5,520 bases of DNA, taken from contig JAATFK010000459.1 in the NCBI GenBank assembly GCA_015655225.1, positions 1-5,520 on the forward strand, in the 5' to 3' direction. Every line of letters begins with the position of its first letter. Position 1 is the stretch's first letter. Shown here piece after piece: positions 1 to 5,245 of this stretch. Below the pieces are notes generated by a model that ran no database searches, was not told the DNA's origin, and worked only from the letters and a program-made list of their open reading frames with translations. A program made the position numbers and the translations under genes. The DNA comes from Solirubrobacterales bacterium. Lineage in GTDB: Bacteria; Actinomycetota; Thermoleophilia; Solirubrobacterales; Solirubrobacteraceae.

Positions 1-790
1 CGCGCTGCGCCTCGCGGGTGAAGTATGCGGTCGCGACATGATCAGGGTGATCGGAGCCCAAGAAGCTCTCGGTGTAGTCCTGCGTCGCGATCGTCGTCGG
101 TGCGAAGGCTCTGATCATTGACGCGAGCGTGTCGATCAGACCCTGATAGTCATAGGTCGCCGAGCCGTCGACAGCGGTGAGGCTGGAGACGCCGGCCTCC
201 CCCTCGAGCGGGTTGCCGCTCTCCCACAGCAGCTTGAGGCTGGTGTTGCCGTAGGTGTCGGAGCCGTCGCCGTTCGGGTAGCCGCCGTCGGGCAACCGCA
301 TGAACACGAGCGAGATGCCGGGCGCCCCGGCGAGCGTCTCGATCTCAATCTCATGGCCGTCGGCGGCCAGCGTCGAGGAGGTCCAGTCGTCGGCGACACC
401 CGCCATCTGAGCATACGCCGCCTCGACGCCTGCCTCGCGAGCCCCCCAATACGACTCGCCTTCGCCGTTGTCGCCGGCAGTCAGGAAGACTGTGCGCACG
501 CAGCGGTTGCTCGTGATGTCTGCCAGCAGCGCGGGGCTCTGAAACAGGAGCGTGTCGTCCTGGTGCGCGACGGTGTACAGCACCGGCGAGGTACACGGCG
601 CGTCCGCAGCCGCCGCCGCCGGGAGCGGCAGCACCAGAAGCAGCGCGATGAAGAGCAACGCGCCCGCCAAGGCGCCGATGCAGCGGATGCCGACGCGCCT
701 TCGAGGGACGTCGCCGCATCGTTGCGAGCGAATCTGGGGAACGTGTCCCGTAGCGGCGTCCAGCACGCTCTGCGGCCATCCTGGCTCCAT
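1..790 (-). CDS. Exported PIG-L/LmbE-family deacetylase (partial, C-terminus beyond window)
   Basis: Frame is open from ATG at 790 to the left edge (263 codons visible). PIG-L enzymes are zinc hydrolases that remove acetyl groups from N-acetylglucosamine-type sugars. Motif 1 is AHQDD at residues 75-79 (family form AHPDD; H76 and D79 would bind zinc, D78 would be the general base). The second zinc motif is HPDH at 248-251. Both key motifs are intact, but the usual Pro of motif 1 is Gln and the usual following Glu is Thr. Residues 38-62 are a strongly hydrophobic segment ending in an Ala run, so the catalytic domain is probably exported or membrane-anchored. The start is uncertain: about 35 residues precede the hydrophobic stretch, there is no strong Shine-Dalgarno, and in-frame ATGs also exist at 838 and further upstream, as well as a GTG at 766. 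It follows the GT4 gene by 136 bp on the same strand. Polysaccharide de-N-acetylation is inferred from context; the substrate is unknown. Confidence 0.88.
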   Translation of the reverse strand, partial: MEPGWPQSVLDAATGHVPQIRSQRCGDVPRRRVGIRCIGALAGALLFIALLLVLPLPAAAAADAPCTSPVLYTVAHQDDTLLFQSPALLADITSNRCVRTVFLTAGDNGEGESYWGAREAGVEAAYAQMAGVADDWTSSTLAADGHEIEIETLAGAPGISLVFMRLPDGGYPNGDGSDTYGNTSLKLLWESGNPLEGEAGVSSLTAVDGSATYDYQGLIDTLASMIRAFAPTTIATQDYTESFLGSDHPDHVATAYFTREAQR

Positions 791-843
791 GGGATCCACG
801 ATAGTATTCGGTAGAGCGCAGATTCCGGTATGGATCATTCGTT

Positions 844-868
844 GATGGGCCGGATCGTCCGGCTCATC
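844..868 (-). other. Inverted repeat / RNA hairpin upstream of the deacetylase gene
   Basis: On the minus strand GATG-A-GCCGGA-CGA-TCCGGC-C-CATC folds into a 6-bp stem, one A-C mismatch and a further 4-bp stem, with a 3-nt loop. It lies between the GT4 stop and the deacetylase start. No T-run follows on either strand, so it is not a standard intrinsic terminator. It could be a terminator without a U-tract, an RNA-stability element or a protein-binding site. If the deacetylase actually starts at an upstream ATG, the repeat would be within or near its coding start. Confidence 0.45.
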
Positions 869-926
869 CCTCATTGCGATGACATCGCACGCGCCGAGAG
901 GAGAGGGGTCGTAGCGGGCGCGACAC

Positions 927-2099
927 CTACACGCGCGGCGAGGCCGCCTGCGACGCCACCGGGACGACGCGTCCCTCCGTCGTCGCACCGACGATCCCGT
1001 CATAGACGGCGGCCGTCTCGGCGACCATCCGGCCGACCTCGAACCGCGCGGCATGGCGCGCGCGTGCCGCGACGGCCATCTCAGCTCGGCGTACGGGATC
1101 GTCGAGCAACTCGACGACGGCATCCGCCAGCGCCCGCGGGTCGCCGGGCGACACCAGCCGGCCCGTCTCCGGCACGACGACGTCGGGCGTGCCGCCGACG
1201 GCCGTCGCAACCGTCGGAACACCGCAGGCGAGCGCCTCCAGGAGCCCGATCGCCAGCCCCTCCCACGAGGACGGCAGCACGAAGACGTCCGTCGCGAGCA
1301 GGTGACGCGACGAAGGCCCTTCGAAGGGGATAAACGCAAAGCGCGGCTCGACGTCGAGTCCGAGGGCGGCGGCCCGCGCCTCCAACTGCCGGCGCAGCGG
1401 CCCGTCCCCGATGACCGCAACGCGAGCGCTCGGGACGCGGGCTAGGATCGACGGAGCGGCGTCGATCAGAACGTCGATGCGCTTCTGCTCGCGCATCACC
1501 GCGATCGATGCGACGAGCGGCGAGCCGGCCGCAAACCGCGTCGTCTCGGGGTCCGGTGCGATCCCATCCGCACAGGCGGCGCAGCCGTTGTTGACGACCG
1601 CGAGCCGCTCGTCGCCGAGCCGGACCGCCAGCCCCTGGCGGCGTTCCTCGAGACAGACGCAGATGATGCGCTCAGCGAGCGGCGCGAGTGCCCGCTCGAT
1701 CGTCGTGGCGACGATCCGGCGAGCGGCGCCGAAGTCGCCGACGAACGGAAAGCAGTGTGGGCTGTACACGACGGGCACCCCAAGGGCGCGTCCGACCATG
1801 CGCCCGATCACACCCGCCTTCGCCGAATGGCAGTGGAGCAGGTCGAAGCGCCCGGCCCGCAGGCGACCCGCGAGCTGCCGTGCGGAACGCGCGTCGCTTC
1901 GGGGGCTCCCATAGCCCCGTGCCCAGTCGAGGTGCGCAACCGGAACGCCGGCCGCAGCCGCTCGATCGTCCGCGATCGAGCGTCTCGGTCCGGCGAGCTC
2001 CGCCTCCCAGCCATGTGCTCGGAGCCCTCCGGCGAGCTGCGCGACGTTCTCCGCGACGCCCCCGTCGGGCGGCTCGAAGGCCAAGAGGACGCGATGCAT
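927..2099 (-). CDS. GT4-family (GT-B fold) glycosyltransferase
   Basis: Complete 390-aa protein, a typical length for GT4 retaining glycosyltransferases, which move a sugar from a nucleotide-sugar donor to a growing glycan at the cytoplasmic face. The N-terminal Rossmann domain starts with VLLAFEPPDGGVAENV (residues 4-19), with the Gly-rich acceptor/donor loop, and has HCHSAKAG at 89-96. The C-terminal donor domain contains a basic REQK stretch (203-206), VIGDGPLRRQLE (229-240) and the diagnostic E-x7-E pair E280/E288 in the segment SSWEGLAIGLLEALACGVP. There is no signal peptide or membrane segment. ATG 2099 is chosen because the first beta strand begins directly after it; no clear Shine-Dalgarno precedes it, so translation may depend on coupling to the hydrolase gene that ends 36 bp upstream. 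It probably shares a transcript with the hydrolase, and therefore lies downstream of the riboswitch. The sugar specificity cannot be read from the sequence. Confidence 0.95.
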   Translation of the reverse strand: MHRVLLAFEPPDGGVAENVAQLAGGLRAHGWEAELAGPRRSIADDRAAAAGVPVAHLDWARGYGSPRSDARSARQLAGRLRAGRFDLLHCHSAKAGVIGRMVGRALGVPVVYSPHCFPFVGDFGAARRIVATTIERALAPLAERIICVCLEERRQGLAVRLGDERLAVVNNGCAACADGIAPDPETTRFAAGSPLVASIAVMREQKRIDVLIDAAPSILARVPSARVAVIGDGPLRRQLEARAAALGLDVEPRFAFIPFEGPSSRHLLATDVFVLPSSWEGLAIGLLEALACGVPTVATAVGGTPDVVVPETGRLVSPGDPRALADAVVELLDDPVRRAEMAVAARARHAARFEVGRMVAETAAVYDGIVGATTEGRVVPVASQAASPRV

Positions 2100-2118
2100 G
2101 GCGGAAAGGCTAGTGGAT

Positions 2119-2135
2119 GCGGGTGCGCCCCCCGC
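2119..2135 (-). other. Short GC hairpin between hydrolase and GT4 genes
   Basis: Directly after the hydrolase stop codon, GCGGG pairs with CCCGC around a 7-nt loop. No T-run follows, and only 36 bp separate the two genes, so a true terminator is unlikely. It may only reflect GC-rich composition. Confidence 0.2.
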
Positions 2136-3851
2136 CTACGCGGCGAGTCGGAAGCGGCTCGCCGTGACGGCGGATCCGTACGAGGCCCGCACCCGGAACC
2201 GCCCAGTGACGAGGTTGGTCACCGTGACCGCGAAGGTGTGCGTGTGATGGACGCTGGGAAGCCGGCGCACCGGCACCCAGCCGGCATCGGTGCGCCGCTC
2301 GACGACGATCGACAGCTTCTGTCTCGCGACTCGGTCGAGCCGTCCCTCGATTGTCGCGCTACCGCGAACGGCCGAACTCTTCGTGGCCTCGCGACCGGAC
2401 GTCCGCTGTCGTCTCGTGGCGGAGCTGTGCAGGTGCGATGCGATGTGCGTGATGATCACCTTGAAGGCGACGCCCTTCTTGCCGGAAGAGGCCGAGCCCT
2501 TCGTCGTCTTCTTCGCCGGCGCCGTCGTCTTGCCTCCCTTCGTCGGGGTGGTCGGGGTGGTCGGCTTGCTCGGCGCCGTCGGCTTGCTCGGCGCGGTCGG
2601 CTTGCTCGGCGCGGTCGGCTTGCTCGGCGCGGCGGGCGTGGTCGGCGTCGGTGCCGCGGTCGTGACCGGCGTGCACGAGGTCGCGCCCCGCAGGACCGCA
2701 CCGCTGCTCGCGGCGAGGCTGACGCTCGACACCTGCGCGCCGTTCGAGTTGGTCATCGTCTGCGGCAGGGTGGCCTGGCGCGTCGACGAATCGGGCGGGT
2801 TGACGAGCACGGTTCCGCCGGTGAAGTCACGGCGCAGCAACCCGTTCCAGGTGGTGCGCGAGCCACACGCGGCACCGAGGTCGGCGTTGTACATCGACCA
2901 CCAGTTGTCTGGCGTCATCGACTGCAGGCCGACGCCGTCGTTCCCGTCCGAGGTCAGCAGATATGCCGCCAGGTTGTACTCGCGGCCGACGGCGGAGTCG
3001 TCGAAACCATCGTAGATGACGTTCTTGCCGGCCGCGTGCACGCGGTCGACGAAGGACAGCAGCGCATTCAGCGACCAGTCACCGTTCCCGCCCGTGAGGC
3101 CGTCATCGTTGACCCCGCGCTCGAGGTTGATGAAGTCGGACGATGCGATCTCCTGCTGGACGGACGGATCAGCGTCGCGCGAATCCCCGCCCGCGTACCA
3201 GATCGAGTTGTGCACGATCTCCTTGGAGGAGGGGATCGCCGCGCGCAGCTCCTGCATGAAGGTAGCGAAGTAGCCCCGCCACGCTGCGTCCGTCATCGCC
3301 TTGCCGGTCCGCGGGTCGATCGGTGTGACTTCGTCGCCCTGACCGTTCCCGACGCGCATGTCGAGGTTGACGTCGTCCACCCAGATGCCCTTGTACCCCT
3401 TTGCGACCGACGCCTTCGCCGCGGAGATCCAGGCAGCTCGGTAAGCGGGGTTGCCGATGTCGCCCGCGAACTGTGGACAGGTGCCGCCGCTGCAGCCCCA
3501 CGGGATGTAGAGGTTGTTGCCCTTGCTGTCCTTCAGGATCCAATCGGGATGGCTCTTGGCGGTCGATCCCGGGTAGATCGCGTACGAATCGTCATAGACC
3601 CAGCCGTTCGCGTACCAGGAGGTCTTCGAGTCGAAGTACGGGGTGAACACCTCCGTGCGCCAGAGGTTCGTCTGCGCCCAGCTCTTGAACGAGGCCGAGG
3701 GCTGGTTCGTGTAGCTGTCGAACGACGAATCGCTGCGCTTGACGAAGTTCACCTTGCCGGCATCGGATGCCATCGCGGCCGTGGCGCCCAAGAGCAGCGC
3801 GAGGACCAGTGCCACGGGACCAATCAGCGATCGGCGGAGGTTCAGGCTCAT
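2136..3851 (-). CDS. Secreted putative glycoside hydrolase (GHL15-like) with repeat linker and C-terminal beta domain
   Basis: 571 aa. Residues 1-28 form a signal peptide: RR near the N-terminus, hydrophobic core 11-23, and a likely cleavage after AMA. Residues 33-390 look like a TIM-barrel glycosidase of the hypothetical GHL15 type (assignment from memory of the family). Supporting segments are the aromatic TPYFDSKTSWYANGWVYDD (70-88), the HPDWIL strand (101-106), DIGNPAYRAAWI (131-142), GIWVDDVNLD (155-164, with acidic D159, D160 and D164 as catalytic candidates) and VIYDGFDD (278-285). A linker (about 398-458) is rich in Pro, Thr, Ser and Lys and carries four APSKPT repeats. The last 110 residues are a beta-rich domain ending FRVRASYGSAVTASRFRLAA, perhaps for wall or glycan attachment. 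ATG 3851 has the strong Shine-Dalgarno AAGGAG 5 nt upstream, which is embedded in a c-di-GMP riboswitch. Probable role: cleaving or trimming an exopolysaccharide made by the neighbouring glycosyltransferases. The substrate is unknown. Confidence 0.82.
   Translation of the reverse strand: MSLNLRRSLIGPVALVLALLLGATAAMASDAGKVNFVKRSDSSFDSYTNQPSASFKSWAQTNLWRTEVFTPYFDSKTSWYANGWVYDDSYAIYPGSTAKSHPDWILKDSKGNNLYIPWGCSGGTCPQFAGDIGNPAYRAAWISAAKASVAKGYKGIWVDDVNLDMRVGNGQGDEVTPIDPRTGKAMTDAAWRGYFATFMQELRAAIPSSKEIVHNSIWYAGGDSRDADPSVQQEIASSDFINLERGVNDDGLTGGNGDWSLNALLSFVDRVHAAGKNVIYDGFDDSAVGREYNLAAYLLTSDGNDGVGLQSMTPDNWWSMYNADLGAACGSRTTWNGLLRRDFTGGTVLVNPPDSSTRQATLPQTMTNSNGAQVSSVSLAASSGAVLRGATSCTPVTTAAPTPTTPAAPSKPTAPSKPTAPSKPTAPSKPTTPTTPTKGGKTTAPAKKTTKGSASSGKKGVAFKVIITHIASHLHSSATRRQRTSGREATKSSAVRGSATIEGRLDRVARQKLSIVVERRTDAGWVPVRRLPSVHHTHTFAVTVTNLVTGRFRVRASYGSAVTASRFRLAA
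2559..2630 (-). repeat. Four tandem 18-bp repeats coding APSKPT in the hydrolase linker
   Basis: Four contiguous 18-bp units (plus-strand unit GGTCGGCTTGCTCGGCGC) differ at only one base, the first base of the second unit. They encode residues 408-431 of the secreted hydrolase. The near identity at third codon positions indicates recent expansion by slippage or unequal recombination, so copy number may vary between strains. Such Pro/Lys-rich repeats usually act as extended, wall-spanning linkers. Confidence 0.95.
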
Positions 3852-3856
3852 GGGTT

Positions 3857-3862
3857 CTCCTT
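3857..3862 (-). promoter_or_regulatory. Shine-Dalgarno of the hydrolase gene, inside riboswitch helix P1
   Basis: AAGGAG lies 5 nt upstream of ATG 3851. It is the strongest ribosome binding site in the window and fixes the start of the hydrolase. The same six bases form most of the 3' strand of aptamer helix P1, so the ligand-bound fold should block ribosome access. An alternative partner also exists: GGTCTCTTT at 3889-3881 can pair with AAGGAGAACC with one bulged A. Confidence 0.9.
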
Positions 3863-3938
3863 CGGTAGCTGGGCCGCCTCAAAGAGACCCCTGGCTTTGC
3901 GTCCCCACCTCACGATGGGTTTGCCGTTGTCGAGAGAG
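3857..3938 (-). promoter_or_regulatory. Cyclic di-GMP-I (GEMM-I) riboswitch aptamer
   Basis: On the minus strand the conserved GEMM blocks appear in order with the correct spacing: GGCAAACC (3925-3918), a hairpin CCCATC-GTGA-GGTGGG with a GNRA tetraloop (3919-3904), then GGACGCAAAGCC (3904-3893). A second hairpin follows, GGG..CTC-TTT-GAG..CCC (3890-3871), whose asymmetric internal loop could receive the tetraloop. It ends in CTACCG (3868-3863), matching the TTACCG end of Vibrio Vc2. The closing helix P1 pairs CTCTCTCG (3938-3931) with CGAAGGAG (3864-3857), 7 of 8 positions including one G-U. By my alignment to Vc2, the ligand-contacting G20 (base 3925) and A47 (base 3898) are kept; G rather than A at position 20 favours c-di-GMP over cGAMP. 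The element directly precedes the secreted hydrolase gene. No terminator hairpin with a T-run lies between aptamer and start codon, so translational control is expected. Confidence 0.9.
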
Positions 3939-3958
3939 CGAGATTGCCCTCGTTGCGT

Positions 3959-3986
3959 CTATCGGCGTCGTCGCCGGCGTCGATAG
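3959..3986 (-). other. Hairpin between the GT-A gene and the riboswitch
   Basis: CTATCG at the 5' end pairs perfectly with CGATAG at the 3' end across a 16-nt GC-rich interior that can itself pair. It starts 24 nt after the glycosyltransferase stop codon and precedes the aptamer by about 20 nt. There is no T-run after it, so it is at best a non-canonical terminator or an insulating 3'-end stem. A GC-rich palindrome, CGGCCGGCCG, lies just upstream at 3987-3996. No promoter hexamers are convincing between this hairpin and the aptamer, so whether the riboswitch has its own promoter is open. Confidence 0.4.
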
Positions 3987-4010
3987 CGGCCGGCCGGTGA
4001 GTCTGGACGC

Positions 4011-5048
4011 CTATTCGATCGCGGCGACGCCGCGCTGCAGCCGACGCTCCCGGAGTACCTGGCGCACGACTGCCTCGGGTTCGCCCGCCGAGCCCCGGCG
4101 CACGGAGTGGACTGCCAGCAGATCGCGCGCGTCGAGCTCGTTCAGCGGCACCGGAAGCCATTTCGAGGCGCTCGCGGTCGGTTCGCCGGGCGCTCCCCAC
4201 GATGCGATCCGCAAGCCGGCGGCGGTGACGCCGAGCGTGAACCAGAGATCCTCGCCGATCTGCGACCACCACGGCGGCTCGATGTCGAGGTCGCCGACGG
4301 CGTTCAGCGCTTCGAGCGCGGCGCGAGAGATCAGGTAGACGCCCCCATGCACCTTCGCGCCGTCGTAGGCAGCCGCCTGAGCACGCGCCAAGCGGCTCCG
4401 CACGACGCGACTCCAGCGCCGCTCGTGCTCGAGGACCCACCGATCATACGAGTAGTCCTCGCGCGACCCGTCCGCGCGGACGCCGACCGTGCCGAGCATG
4501 CCGATGCTGGGATCGGCGGCGAACGCCTCGACCGCGCGCTCCGTCAGCCCGGACCCGGTGAGCAGCGCGTCGGTGTCGAGCTTGCAGACGACGTCGAAGT
4601 CGTAGCGCTCGAGCGCCTCGCGGTAGCCGAGCGCCAGCGGCGGCGAGAGCCGCGGCGGCCCCCCAGTCGGCCAGCGGGCGTGGACGACGACGACGCCGGG
4701 ATGCAGCTCCCGGACCTGCGGCCAGCGGACGTCGCTCGTCGCGTCCTCGACGACGAGCACGCGTGTCCCGTCGCCGTCGTAGACGTGGATGCTGTCGATC
4801 AGCTCGGAGAGATCGTCCAGCGTGCCGGGCCCACACAGCACGAGGTAGACGGCACGAACACGCTCGCGGGTCCGCGGGCGCGGAGGCGGCCCGTCGCGAC
4901 GGGCCGCGTGCCACGCCACGCGCGCGGCGGGCGCTGCCCGCCGCTGACGCCGCAGCGCCGCCGCGACCTTCCCTGCCAGGGTGCTCTTGACCAGCAGGGT
5001 CCGCCGCGACACGTCGTGGTACTCAAGGTCGACGTCGGAGACTCTCAT
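4011..5048 (-). CDS. GT-A-type glycosyltransferase (GT2-like)
   Basis: 345 aa, soluble, with no signal peptide or membrane segment. Residues 64-125 form a Rossmann-like start (VRAVYLVLCGPGTLDDLSELID, then VLVVEDATSD), typical of GT-A nucleotide-sugar transferases. KLDTDALL at 156-163 contains the DxD metal and nucleotide-diphosphate motif (D158-T-D160). HGGVYLISRAAL (234-245) and GEDLWF (265-270, with the conserved acidic ED at 266-267) match the acceptor side and catalytic-base region. AVHSVR (312-317) supplies a C-terminal His that often completes the metal site. The exact CAZy family is uncertain. ATG 5048 is the first start codon after an in-frame TGA at 5081-5079, which fixes the N-terminus although the Shine-Dalgarno is weak. 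It lies downstream of the SRP RNA and 159 bp upstream of the riboswitch-controlled hydrolase. It probably adds a sugar to the same surface glycan, an inference from context. Confidence 0.85.
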   Translation of the reverse strand: MRVSDVDLEYHDVSRRTLLVKSTLAGKVAAALRRQRRAAPAARVAWHAARRDGPPPRPRTRERVRAVYLVLCGPGTLDDLSELIDSIHVYDGDGTRVLVVEDATSDVRWPQVRELHPGVVVVHARWPTGGPPRLSPPLALGYREALERYDFDVVCKLDTDALLTGSGLTERAVEAFAADPSIGMLGTVGVRADGSREDYSYDRWVLEHERRWSRVVRSRLARAQAAAYDGAKVHGGVYLISRAALEALNAVGDLDIEPPWWSQIGEDLWFTLGVTAAGLRIASWGAPGEPTASASKWLPVPLNELDARDLLAVHSVRRGSAGEPEAVVRQVLRERRLQRGVAAIE

Positions 5049-5245
5049 TCCAGGCCGATACTGGCGATCACCGAGACGTCATGCGCGCTGCTCACGAACT
5101 GGGCACCTCCGAAGGCTGTATTCCTCGCGTCCAAGCGAGATGGCGCGGACACGATCAGCGTCGGCAGGCTCGGGCCCGAGCTTGAGCATCGTCCAGCCAG
5201 GCGTGATTGTCCGCGCCGCTCGCAGAGGACGGCGAGGACGAAGAG
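5049..5245. other. Spacer between SRP RNA and GT-A gene, no convincing gene
   Basis: This 197-bp stretch holds no recognised RNA or protein gene. A minus-strand 36-codon frame (5189-5079) starts with ATG but lacks a clear ribosome site and any recognisable motif. A perfect 14-nt palindrome lies at 5168-5181 and a 5-bp stem, CTCGC/GCGAG, at 5124-5139. No U-rich terminator follows the SRP RNA. No confident promoter hexamers were seen. Confidence 0.5.
5168..5181. repeat. Perfect 14-nt palindrome
   Basis: GCTCGGGCCCGAGC is fully self-complementary and sits 120 bp upstream of the GT-A start. It could be a dimeric regulator site, but with seven GC-rich half-site positions in a GC-rich genome chance is also possible. 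Confidence 0.35.

Noticed and set aside
351..779. Minus-strand 142-codon frame beginning MAAERAG within the deacetylase region
   Set aside because: It is Arg-rich and out of frame with the PIG-L motifs AHQDD and HPDH, which define the real frame.
791..840. Possible promoter for the deacetylase (TACTAT at about 10 nt before ATG 790)
   Set aside because: Only four of six bases fit the -10 consensus and no -35 element is found at a 16-18 nt distance.
2559..2630. CRISPR-like array from regularly spaced short repeats
   Set aside because: The units are contiguous 18-bp tandem repeats without spacers, in frame within the hydrolase linker.
1755..3986. Very long plus-strand open frame (over 700 codons) opposite the hydrolase and GT4 genes
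   Set aside because: Its protein is Arg/Gly-rich with no family motifs and it lies antisense to two clearly recognised genes. It is a GC-rich shadow frame.
5079..5189. Minus-strand 36-codon small frame upstream of the GT-A gene
   Set aside because: It has an ATG but no Shine-Dalgarno and no motif; 36 codons occur easily by chance in GC-rich sequence.
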